From: Manduca sexta
Lineage: Eukaryota; Arthropoda; Insecta; Lepidoptera; Sphingidae
NCBI RefSeq assembly: GCF_014839805.1
Contig: NC_051138.1
Coordinates: 9,236,983-9,300,982 of the forward strand
Length of the DNA: 64,000 bases
Reading direction: 5' to 3'
The notes below the pieces were generated by a model, which had not been told where the DNA came from, searched no databases, and saw only the letters and a program-made list of their open reading frames with translations. Positions 10,945-21,378 of the stretch are shown piece by piece; within the stretch, counting starts at the first letter, position 1; every line of letters begins with the position of its first letter. The position numbers were made by a program, and so were the translations under genes.

Positions 10945-10985
10945 CCATCCTTTTAAAAATAAGTATGATTTTTTTAAAAGGATGG
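10945..10985. repeat. Short inverted repeat
   Basis: ccatccttttaaaaa and its complement ttttttaaaaggatgg face each other across about 10 bases. Confidence 0.7.
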
Positions 10986-10999
10986 AATGGAATTTAAAA

Positions 11000-12280
11000 T
11001 CCCCTTAATATTTATGGTTTTAAAGAGTAGTCCGAAATATATCTGTGGAGGATTTATCTTTCCCATGTATATCTCATGGTAAGGTGGAATGCCTTAATAA
11101 GCCTTAAAAGGATTTTTTAAGGATTATAAAACATTGCACGCGGTCCCGCTCACGTTTTACTGGAATGAAAGTCAGGCAAGAAACACCAGTTTGTACTCTT
11201 CACCAACAAAAACTTAAACCGCCTTCAAAAACCACTCAATACCATAAAATAATTTCACATAACAGATATATATCCTGGATACCAATTTTGGAGTCGGTGC
11301 CTAATTAAAATTGCTAGTTAAGCTAGACTTGAATTGCATAGTCCATCTATGAGCTAAATTTCTTTCAAATTAATTAAAAGGAGTAGGTATGCGTTTACTA
11401 TTAAATTATTTTTATTTAATACCTCCTAACTTGTATAAATGATTTTCAATTATTTTTGTTATGTTGTTTTGTTGTTACTAAGAATATAGAATTTATATTC
11501 TTTATTAATAATTCTATATAAAAAAATATACAAATAACATTTTTTTTTTCTTCTAATGGTAATTTTTTCTTATTTGTTAATCCTTTTCTCCTATGTATGA
11601 GAGCTTTTGTTTTTTTATGAAATAATGCGTTGTGATTTTTTATTGATATTAGTACTGTATGTTGTTTTTAAGCTCGTAACGATTGATATTTAATTTTCTT
11701 GTAATATAACTCTAAATTGTCATTTTCATTTAATACTATGTTTGTGCAGTCCGTGTTTTTAAAGTTTTTTTGTATTCGTCTTGTTCTCCTATAGTCTTAA
11801 GTGTGTAGTTGTTATTCTTGTACTTATTTCACTCGAGATTTTTTGTAGTTTGTAAACAACAGAGTGTTTATCGCAAGTCTATGATCGCTAGGAAATGATA
11901 TAAGTTTTGTATCAGTTCAATGTTAATATTTTTTTATGTTCGATTATAATATATTGTCTATCTGGCTTTTGTAATTCTTAGAACAGAGCCACGTCCAAGT
12001 TTTGGTATTCTTTCTGAATCAGCTATATATTACAAAAAAAGATTTCTCTCTCAATAAAACAGGAGTAGAGTTTCCCTCTCTTGTCTCTTGTTCCGAAGCA
12101 TGACTATACTAATATTTTTGCTTCACTTTTGAATTATGCTCAACTATTATTATGCTCATCTCGAGCTTTAACGTCGCACATAAAATTATAAGATTTTTGT
12201 TGCAATGTTATAGACAATCTTATATATGATCATAAAATCGTTTTATTTCTAGTTTGCCTAGCATTGCAAGTAGGTACATG
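11000..12280. other. No gene seen; T-rich, probably decayed repeat
   Basis: The plus strand is T-rich up to about 13440. A LINE ORF relic lies near its right end on the minus strand (12880-13190), so part of this stretch may be decayed LINE body, but I could not read any domain between 11000 and 12280. Confidence 0.35.
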
Positions 12281-12299
12281 GTCGTTCAAGTGAACGACC
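12280..12299. repeat. Perfect 9-bp-arm palindrome
   Basis: ggtcgttcaagtgaacgacc: arms of nine bases around ag. Not in a visible promoter context. Confidence 0.7.
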
Positions 12300-12879
12300 T
12301 ATAGATAGTTTTTTTTCCATATGCAGGTGCAGTATATATATTCGGCTACAGATTGCAATGAAGCTTTTTATCTTTTCCATTAGATGTTTTTCATTAAGAA
12401 ACCTTCCCCACATTTTCCCTTAGTTCCAGCATAGTGTATATGACTAAGGAATATATGATTTTCATCTTCTTCAATGTTATACATTGCGCATCTAATTTCT
12501 GCTAGACCAATCGTTTGAATTCTTAAAGCCTTTCATGCGATGATAGTAATTGTGTGTTATATTTACATAAGTATAATGAGTGGAGTGGAGGGTTTTGGTC
12601 TGTGACACCCGCGGTGACCGGCCGTAGTGACGGACGCAGAGCGGCCATTGTTTTTTGTTATTCGTGGGAATTTGTTGCATTTTGCTGCGATTGTTTCTCA
12701 TAGCTCTTAGCGATACCTTTATTAGGGAAGTTTAGTTTTGGTGTTTTTAAAATATATTGTTTAATGTTGGTGGCCTTATTTTTGCCGGATGGTTGTTTGT
12801 CACTGTGTTCAGCAATTAGATTTTAAGAATGAGATGTCTCCGAAGATACTGATAGGTTTCTTTTATTTGTCTGATTGTG

Positions 12880-13190
12880 AGGTTTTTGCTATTTGCTATT
12901 TAATACAATATGCTTATCGTATTTTATGAAAGCAGTGTGTTCTGCCTCTCTCTCTTTTTGCAGCTGAATCAGTAAATCTTTGCATTTCTTAAGGACCTCT
13001 ATTGGGTAGTCGTTCTTTATGTAGAAATTTATGCCGTGCAGACAATTTTTGTTTTTCAACATTTTTATGTTAAGGCTCATTGTAGTGAACGTTATCATAA
13101 TCGCTGTTGGTTTTTTGCCGTTCCTGCCAAATTTTATTACAATTTCAGTATAGTTGTCACATGAAACTTCGAAGTAAGTATTTATTATAT
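12880..13190 (-). pseudogene. LINE ORF1/L1-type RNA-binding domain relic
   Basis: Reading the minus strand from about 13180, the frame gives VIKFGRNGKKPTAI, MITFTTMSLNIKMLKNK, then INFYIKNDYPIEVLKKCKDL and AFIKYDKHIV. The pattern is strand, 'Y-I-K-x-D-Y-P-x-E-V-L' helix, then 'F-I-K-Y-D-K-x-I-V'. This is characteristic of the RRM/CTD of L1-type ORF1-like proteins found in arthropod LINEs. Flanking sequence is decayed and the frame ends in NSK. Family assignment is by motif recall. Confidence 0.5.
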
Positions 13191-13628
13191 TAAGTATAAT
13201 TTCTGGTAGTGAATAATATAATAGGTACTACATTTTTGTGTCATGTATTTTTTTAAATGGTTAATTATTGAATTGTTCATTTACCTTTTTCTCCTAAACT
13301 GGCAAACTTGTAATTAATATATTGTTTATGGTGTTTTTGATTTCTTCCTTCATTTGTAACTAAGATTTCTAACATATCTGTTTTCTTCTGTTTTAAATCT
13401 TGTTGCATATTTACCAACATATTTTGTCTTCAATAGTTTATGATCCTACATCCGGCGCCCTCTGTTATGTATGGAACTTATTTTTTAAGATACCCCCAAT
13501 AGCCGGATTGATTTTGTAACCGTGTATAGTAAGTATTAATAACCAACGAAGCTAGATGTCGGTGGCACTAGATTTAAGTAATCCAAGTAGTACCGAATAA
13601 CAAAAATAGATGGCGCCTTATATAAGTA

Positions 13629-14041
13629 CTAGCTTTTACTCGCGGCTTCGCCCGCGTGAAGGCGTTTTCCGGGATAAAAGTCCACTGTATGATAAAAGTC
13701 TTGCTACATATTTTCCAGGTACTGATAGCTTCAAAATAATGTGATCCTCATGGGGGTTGAATTTATCAAAATTGTATTTAAGCAAACGTCTTCATCATAG
13801 TAGCTTCAATCTTTAATTTCAGTTTAATCAGTCGAAAATTTAAGAAGATTTATACAAACTTTCATCCCCTATTTTATCCCCTTGCGGGTAGAATTAATTG
13901 AAATCCTTTCTTAGCGGATGCCTACGTCATAACATCTACCTGGATGCCAAATTTCAGCCCGATCCGTTCAGTGGTTTGGGCTGTGCGTAGATAAATCACT
14001 ATGTCAGTAAGTCAGGCACCTTTGAGTTACATATATTTAGA
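13629..14041 (-). mobile_element. Helitron-like element with CTAG 3' end
   Basis: On the minus strand it ends in a GC-rich hairpin (cgcgggcgaagccgcg) followed by agtaaaagCTAG and host T. The other end reads TCTAAATATATG after host A. The interior has the common block 'ccgatccgttcagtggtttg', a different subfamily from the 122-bp-repeat copies. Confidence 0.6.
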
Positions 14042-14419
14042 TTTTTAAAGTTGTGAATTAAGACGTTTTTATAACATAATATGTAGATACGTTGTCCGAG
14101 CTCAATATTGGCAAGACAAAAACAAGGTTAATGCCCGACATTCACCATAGACCAATATATAATACTAGAAATAGAGTGGAAACTCTCACTTTGATATTTC
14201 ATAACATTGAATGCCATCTGGACGCCAAGCAGGGGGAAAAAATATACCTATGCATGTACAGATAGGTTTCAAACTTTCAAAATATATTTATTCTATGATA
14301 ACCCGATCTCGACCCATCGGTAGAGAAAGTCGTAAAGAAAAACACAGATTCTTAGTAACAATTTTTTTAACATGGTATGTTGTTATGTAAATAACAAATT
14401 AGGAATTTATTTTATTTAA

Positions 14420-14775
14420 GGTGGTAGCTCAAGGTCCATTTTCATACATTTTGTTTCGGCTTTAATCTGGGTAACTAAACAAGTATTGGCAAGTAAAGAA
14501 TTTAAATTCACGTCTAGTTAGTGATTAGTTCTCGCAGTTGAAGAAAAATGTAAAAATAATTAATAATCATGGATATTTCTGCCTTTAAAATTTCGTCATA
14601 TTAAATTTTAAAGGCCGAAATATCCATGATTATTAATTATTTTACGTTTTCTTTCAACTGCGAGAACTAATCACTAACTAGACGTGAATTTAAATTCTTT
14701 ACTTGCCAATATTTGTTTAGTTACCCAGATTAAAGCCGAAACAAAATGTATGAAAATGGACCTTGAGCTACCACC
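14420..14775. mobile_element. Palindromic MITE with TTAA target duplication
   Basis: The whole 356 bp is a near-perfect inverted repeat. ggtggtagctcaagg at the left faces ccttgagctaccacc at the right, and both arms run to a small centre near 14590-14605. Flanks are TTAA at 14416-14419 and 14776-14779. TTAA duplications are characteristic of piggyBac-type transposition; the TIR does not start with the classical CCC of piggyBac, so the superfamily is provisional. No coding sequence. Confidence 0.9.
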
Positions 14776-14781
14776 TTAATA

Positions 14782-15153
14782 CTAGTTGACCCGACAGTTG
14801 ACTGCCTCGGTGGCGTAGTTGTATTGCATGTCCGGTACAATAGCGCTCTGAGGTCCTGGGTTCGAATCCCGGGTCGGGCAAAGTGATATTTGGGTTTTTC
14901 TGCTCAGTATCAGCCCGGAGTCTGGAATTTGTGCCCGATATGGCGATAGGCTCGCCCCCTATCACATCATGGGACGGAACATACTTGGCGAAAAGTGGGT
15001 GCCCTAGTTGCGCCTCTGCATACCCCTTCGGGGATAAAATGCGTGATGTTATGTATGTATGTATGACCCGACAGATGTTATCCTGTGTTAACTATGTATA
15101 TACGCGTGATGCGATGACCAAGGTAAATATAGATTCATTTTTATATACATAGA
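14782..15153 (-). mobile_element. Helitron-like element interrupted by a SINE
   Basis: Plus strand begins a|CTAGttgacccgacag. After the SINE it resumes with acccgacagatgttatcctgtg and ends ...gattcatttttatatacatagA|t. The same ends, uninterrupted, are at 54450-54763 (ctagttgacccgacagacg ... gattcatttttatata). Joined without the SINE it is only about 95 bp, so it is also internally deleted relative to the other copy. Confidence 0.7.
14798..15063 (+). mobile_element. tRNA-derived SINE with target site duplication
   Basis: 266 bp. A-box-like tggcgtagttg near 14811, B box ggttcgaatcc at 14859-14869, a tRNA-unrelated body with cccggagtctggaatttgtg and ggataaaatgcgtgatg, and a GTAT-repeat tail. 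Flanked by tgacccgacag at 14787-14797 and 15064-15074, an 11-bp duplication. Other copies are at 24640-24900 (+) and 29340-29590 (-). Confidence 0.85.
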
Positions 15154-16340
15154 TAAATAGATGTGCCAGGACTAATGTTTTGCAAATAAACTTTGTTCTA
15201 TCCATGGGTCGAAATGTATTGGTTTGCCCTATTTCAAAGATAAATAATACAATAGTATATTTTGAACTAATTTATTTCTTTTACAAATTTATTGATGTTC
15301 CGGGACATTATGTAAAATGTTCTAAAAACAACTCTATAAATAATCCAAATTTCTTATGGACGGGCTATCTAATGTATGTCGGAAACACTTACACAAAAAT
15401 TTTCAATATGTATTTCTTAATATACTTAATACGGAAGAACTGAACCTCAACTCAACTTAAATAAAAAAAAAAACAAAAATCACAAGAAAATGCGCACGAG
15501 CATACAAATACACTGGCAAAAAATCTCTAGTAACGTTTACTAGAAATAGCTATTGCTTGATAACAGTAAACTACTATTAAAATACTAAAAATATTTGTAT
15601 TCCACAAAATTTATTCTAACATTAAATATAACTATTGTAGATAATTTTTACAGGAAGTAATACAATTCATTTTTAAAGCATAACTTCTTGTATAGTTCTA
15701 CCTTAAATGAAAAAAAAAAAATCAGAATTATTAAAATTTAAACGTACTAAAACTATCATATAGTGAACTGGTAACACTGACATTTAAGACGCTAACAAAT
15801 TAGTAACATGATTAGTGGAGAGATGGCGTTTATTCTAAAAAATGTTCTGTAGTTTCTAGGACATGACATTCACTTATAGACCTCCAGTCTTGAACCACTG
15901 TCGCAGCTAGTCGGCTTACGAGCTTTTTTTATTTTTATAAGGACATTCCTCCAAACAAAATAAATTGGAATTGGAAGGACATTCCTAAGTACAGGAAACA
16001 AGTCCTGCAATTATTACGTACTCACAATAAATAATTATAATTCATCACATTTACCACTATATGTTATAACATAAGATGTTGTTATGTTTTGTCACTTCTT
16101 ATTATGTTTTATCCTTATATTTTGTCTGTTTTTAGTTTCTACTTATATATCTAAATAATATTAGTAACAAATATTATTATTTTTGTCGCTGTACTAATAA
16201 GTATATACATTTTCATGCTGTGGTCTCCTATAATAATTGAAGAGGCACGTCATATTGCTAATTGTACAAATGCTACGACATTGTATTTATTATATACCGT
16301 GTATCCTTCTTTGGAGGTTCTTAAATAAATAAAATACTTA
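15154..16340. other. No gene seen
   Basis: AT-rich, with an A-rich run at 15460-15475 and no domain-bearing ORF. The 87-codon ORF at 15180-15443 has no motif and ordinary AT-driven composition; I do not call it a gene. Confidence 0.5.
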
Positions 16341-16357
16341 CTTTCCTGTGTTTTATT

Positions 16358-16610
16358 CTTTATACTCCAACTGTGAATGAAAAAAGATTCATTTCATACG
16401 TTAGTAATAAGTATACACTATATAATTTATTTTTAAACTAATAAATGCATTTTATTCGACTGTCATGACGATGGGGCGGTCGACGCTTGGGTCCACGCGA
16501 GCCGTATCAATGCGAGCTGCTAGGGCTGTGACTACAGTACATTTTGCGCTGTTTTTATGTCCAATTTTGTTAGTCTATGACGCGTCTATTTGTAAAACGT
16601 CATTGCACTA
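16358..16610 (+). repeat. Unnamed dispersed repeat, copy 1
   Basis: Shares ordered blocks in inverse orientation with 60486-60745: actccaactgtgaatgaaaaaa, catacgttagtaataagtat, cattttattcgactgtcatg, gagctgctagggct, gtctatgacgcgtctatttg. No terminal repeat or ORF found. Confidence 0.7.
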
Positions 16611-16659
16611 TTTAACTTATTTTTAACTAATAAATGCATTTTTTATTTAGTCCATTGAA

Positions 16660-17210
16660 AAGTTACATTTGGGGTTGCGTTTTTTAGAGGACGCAATTTT
16701 ATTTATTTGTAGTGTAGGGGGGGGGGGGGGTCAGTGTAAAGCTAAAACCAAGTTTGTGGGGTCGCCACCCTTGTCCCACGGCCGCCATCTTGAAAATAGG
16801 GCCTTAAATGGTTTTTACGATGTATCTCTTAAACTATGTATCTGACAAAAAAAAAATTATAAAAATTTTTTGTTGCAAATTAAATTCTCTACAACTTTGG
16901 TCCAGTAACTTTTTGTCGTAGAACTATAAATAAAAAAGTTATAAGCGAAAATGTTAAGAAATTTAATGTTAAGCAATGTCCTTTTCAACGTTATCAGAAT
17001 GTGTGTTTATAAGGTTCATAATACTTTTTTGTGTCACTTTTATTTTCTTTTGTTTTTGCAGTTTTTCAGAGTTTTATTCGGGTTTTGTTGTTTTAATCTA
17101 CATAATATGTTTAAAGAGGTATATATACAACAATACTGCCGCGATAAGCTCAAAAGCGTTATCTCAAAAAAATCAAATGTTTTTTTATGTCGTTGGATAG
17201 CTTAAAAAAT
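16660..17210. repeat. Unclassified AT-rich repeat with a G13 tract
   Basis: A run of 13 G lies at about 16719-16731, followed by cgccatcttgaaaatag and acaactttggtccagtaact blocks, which I recall from dispersed insect repeats. The two overlapping plus-strand ORFs at 16951-17205 are hydrophobic and lack any domain signature. Confidence 0.35.
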
Positions 17211-17639
17211 TAAAATACCCATCCAATGAACTCACTTAAATAACGGTATCTTGTTTAGAATATGTTAAAAAAAACCTTAAAAGAGTTTCTCTATCTCATT
17301 TTTACATAGAAAACTATATTTACAAAACTTCGATTATCTCGAAATATGGTTTCCCTGACATACTGCTTTTGTGCTTAGCACGGCAGAATAGTTTATTTTT
17401 ACTGTCTTGTTTCTATTCTAATATATTAATTGTATGATAAGTCACTTAATTGATAGTCACTATTTCTCACACTTTTTCATAAGATTTATTAGTTTCTTTC
17501 ACTATACTTAATATTGTACCGATAGATTTATACTTACTTCACAGTTTAGCCATATTTACATTATGTTATACACCTAGTCTATTTTTAAAATTGATTTATT
17601 TGCAAGCACGGTAGTAACAGCAACATGGTGGCGCCCTCA

Positions 17640-17995
17640 CCCCAAAAGTCTAAAACTTTTTTTTTTGATACAGACCCCATAGTCAACACCGGGGGAAAAC
17701 AGCGAATGGGATTCTAGATTGAAGATTCCCCCGGCTTAGCGACTATAGGACCCTGGAGGAAAGTGGTATAGGAAGAAAAGGGAAGGAAGTGAAGGGGAAG
17801 GAAGAGGAACCATACTAGGATGGGCGGAGCGGAAAGGGAAAGGGAGGGAAATGTTCGCGTGCCCTTATAGGCCTCAATGTGTTAATACTATCAAGAGGTA
17901 GTACATATACATACGGCACAGGCCTCCTCCACTGTGAGGGTTTCGGCCCTAGACCACCACGCTAGGCTAATGCGGGTTGGAAAACTACACATACC
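17640..17995 (-). mobile_element. Retroelement tail mosaic with purine tract
   Basis: 17890-17995 is a minus-strand LINE tail of the 7140 type (cacaggcctcctccactgtgaggg, accaccacgctaggctaatgcgg). Upstream, 17695-17850 has a cccccggcttagcgac block also present, inverted, at 54340-54360, and a 90-bp tract of almost only A and G. Confidence 0.45.
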
Positions 17996-18072
17996 TTTCG
18001 AATTATTATGAAGAACATATCTAGTAAACTGGTTTCCGAACAGGTCACGCTGCTTTCCTTCACCGTCAAAGC

Positions 18073-18324
18073 CAGCCCCGGATCTAGGGGGAGGCAAGCC
18101 AGGGCCCGTGCCCCGGGCGGCGAAGTTACAGGGCGACAAATTGAAACTTGGCAGACGAATACACAAATCATCATTAACGCAACCTTGACTACTGAGACAT
18201 CCAGTACATTACACACATAAATTATTCCCCGCGGGGCGCGAAATGATGATAATGACAAAAGTAAAAATATAGGTGGACGGGGGCGGTATTGCCCCGCCTC
18301 TAAAAAATTTAAGATCCGGGGCTG
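18073..18324. mobile_element. hAT-type MITE with perfect 8-bp target duplication
   Basis: Starts cagccccggatct and ends agatccggggctg, 13-bp perfect terminal inverted repeats. Flanked by gtcaaagc at 18065-18072 and 18325-18332. An 8-bp duplication with CAG...CTG ends identifies the hAT superfamily. 252 bp, no transposase; the overlapping ORFs on both strands are incidental. Confidence 0.9.
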
Positions 18325-18695
18325 GTCAAAGCACAAAGCGCTAATTTACAAAGAATACATTTCGTCTTTGCCGTCTGTTCCACTCCCAAGTCAACTATCG
18401 CCGTTCATGATACATGTAGCCATTACGACAATGCAAATTTTTAGGATTGCTCTATACATTACCTAGAACATGAATTTATTGAGGATGTTTTATAGAAAAT
18501 AAATACATTCAATTGTAATTCGTATTTATTACCTCGGGAATTTATATCGAAATTCGCAAACCTTTCTATTATAGATAAAGAATTTCGTAGGTACCTACTT
18601 ATTTTATATGTATTACTGGACGTGCAAGGGAAAGAAATCTTTTGGTACAGTAAAAAATTCAAGTCGATCCGGCAACATTACTTGTTTATTACCTA

Positions 18696-19469
18696 CTAGC
18701 TTTTGCCCGCGGCTCCGCCCGCGTTATAAAGTTTTTCAGGCTAAAGTTTTCCGTTATAAAAGTAGTAGTTTCCCGGGAGCCTTTGTTCTTCCCAGGGTCT
18801 CAAACTGTTTCCATACCAAATTTCATCTTAATACGTTGGGTAGTTTTTGAGTTTAACACGTTCAGGCAGACAGATGCAGCGAGGGACTTTGTTTTATAAT
18901 ATATATTTTTAGAACTTTTTAAGAGGAACAATCCCGTCATACATCATTGTTGCATAACTTTAACCGTTTACGTAGCGCATGCAACGGAAGCTCTCAAAAC
19001 TAATAATTTTTCCCCGTTTTTGAAACATGTTTCATTACTGCTCCGCTCCTATTGGTCATAGCGTGTTGATATATAGCCTATAGCACTCCGGGATCAAAGG
19101 GCTATCCAACACAAAAATATTTTTTCAGTTCAAACCGGTAGTTCCTGAGATTAGCCATTACTGCTCCGCTCCTATTGGCCATAGCGTGATGATATATAGC
19201 CTATAGCGCTCCACAAATAAAGGGCTATCCAACACAAAAAGAATTTTTCAGTTTGGACCGGTAGTTCCTGAGATTAGCCATTACTGCTCCGCTCCTATTG
19301 GGTATAGCGTGATGATATATAGCCTATAGCACTCCACGAACAAAGGGCTATCCAACGCAAAAAGAATTTTTCAGTTTGGACCGGTAGTTCCTGAGATTAG
19401 CGCGTTCAAACAAACAAACAAGCAAACAAACAAAGAAACAAACTCTTCAGCTTTATATAATAGTATAGA
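18696..19469 (-). mobile_element. Helitron-like element with 122-bp repeats, copy 2
   Basis: On the minus strand it starts TC (19469-19468), has the (GTTT)n block, about three 122-bp units, then a unique 3' part, a GC-rich hairpin and aaaagCTAG at 18699-18696, followed by T. The 3' unique part includes ttaagatgaaatttggtatgg and ggttcctcttaaaaagttc-like blocks shared with 49150-49361 and 63260-63510. Confidence 0.8.
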
Positions 19470-21016
19470 CATATTCATACAGCTCAGTATTATAATTTAC
19501 AACACTAAAGAATGTAGCTAATAACGTTTTACGAAATATTGCTGCCTTATCTTTGGATTTTAATTACACGAAACAATATTTTACACCTTCAGTATTTAGT
19601 AAATAACATTATCATGTCCGCTATATTTACATTTATACACCTGATATAAACTTAAATCAGACTTTATAAAATATACATCCAGTCATCTTAATACTATAAC
19701 TAAATAAGTATGTATTGCGATATTCATTTTATAATTTATATATAACATAGCTTTCACGAATATACCTTGACATTTATTATTGATTCATTATTCGAAATAT
19801 TGTCCCCTAGATACAAAATTCTTAGTAAGTATAAAAGAAAATAACAAAATTGCTAAACGAAAAGGTATGGCTATAATCTAAGGTAAATATTACATAATTG
19901 TTTCCTTCATAAAAGATTACATATAAATAAAAAATATTAAAATCACCATAGTTATATAAGTGATTTTAATAGTTGTTTAGAAATAATAATTATTCTTATT
20001 CTTTGTTTTGACGTATCATAAGTGCAACTTTGTTCGCCTACGTGATAAATAAAGTATTTTATTTTATTTTATTTTATTTATTTTTATAGGGGCAAATATG
20101 CCCTGTGTTCCTTTCAGTCTGGTGAAAGCTCCTGGTTACTTTTTTCTAATATTTATTAGTACTTCGCCCATTGAAGGTACTCATAATAGTTTGTACCTTT
20201 TAAATATTTAAGGTATATTTTATTTTCACATTTACACAACAGTGTTTACTGAGAATTAAAAAAATACTTAAATATCTGTACAGTACACCCTATCCGCCAA
20301 CCCAGGATAGCGAGCAGATTTCTAGGAAATCGTTTTCACATTTTCCCTTCTCTTTTGCAGGCAACATTACTAATGGTTTTTTTAGGCACCCCGACCGGCA
20401 CTGCGCGCTGAGCGACATAAAAACAGCTTTCCTCAAGTTTCCACTTTCCTGTAGGGATTAGGTAAAGTTCAATACATCCGAAAAATCTGATTTCTGTATT
20501 TTTTTGGAATTTATAGATGGCTATTACTCATTTACTTCTAATATTATGATATTAAATAATATGATAATTTCTTTGAATGCTATAATGAATATATTATTGC
20601 ATACAATTTTTTACGGAGAGATGAAAAATTTGCACTTTTTTTAGTATTATAAAGACTAAAAATAAATATTCGAAATAAAACTGTCATATATTAAAAACAC
20701 AGTTCCAGTACAAAATAATTGCGCCTTCCAATTAGCTGCGGTTGCAGCAAACATCACTGGTTCCGCGCTGCTTTTCAAATCTATAAGAATTACCATAAAA
20801 AATTACGCACGTTAAGGTAAAGATCTAAGAGCGCCTTTAATTTGCCGCATCTTTTCTATACTTGCATCCGCCGGCTCATTTAGAGACGCATGAAATGTAG
20901 GACTGAATTTTGTTTATTTTTTAGTAGGTTTAAGATTATATAAAACTTAGAATTTATTTAATTCTCTTACATAAAGGGTAAGGTAAGAGTAACTAATAGT
21001 TCAAATACTGTTGTAA
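19470..21016. other. No gene seen; downstream of the receptor gene
   Basis: AT-rich sequence containing a short ATTTT repeat at 20058-20085. Part of it may be the 3' UTR of the minus-strand receptor gene (stop at 21017). No domain-bearing ORF. Confidence 0.5.
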
Positions 21017-21378
21017 TCAGATAAAAATCTTCTCGCGTAGTTGTAGTTTTAACTTAACTTCTTTCAGATAGTTATCTGGGTCGTCTGGAGAACTGCTAGA
21101 CTTCGCAGAACATTCGCTTATGGTAGCTGGTTCTGGTCTTACGGAAACCGGAGACTGATAAGTGCAACAGACGGACATGCTCGTTTTTCTTCCGTTTGTA
21201 TTATGTATATTGTTAATATCGCATTTTACAAAGGAATTTTCTTGGTTCGTTGTATTTCTTCCGAGTGGTGTGTAGCCCATCAGTCCGTTTTGACATAAGT
21301 TTATATGATTGTTGCCGTCCACAATATCCTGTTTTCGTGTTTTGTTACGAAAACTTGCTTCGTTCTTGAGCGAATTAC
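21017..21378 (-). CDS. Receptor exon 4 (distal C-terminal tail and stop)
   Basis: Acceptor ctttaacttacag; the first two bases complete a Gly codon with exon 3 and the frame runs 119 further codons to the stop at 21017. Rich in Asn, Ser, Thr and Lys; includes a CSAKSSSSPDD cluster that could serve as phosphorylation sites. Confidence 0.85.

Noticed and set aside
14811..14880. tRNA gene suggested by A and B boxes
   Set aside because: No cloverleaf closes around it, and the boxes are the head of a SINE with its own body, tail and target duplication.
15180..15443. 87-codon plus-strand ORF as a small membrane protein
   Set aside because: Composition is AT-driven, no signal or family motif, no splice or UTR context.
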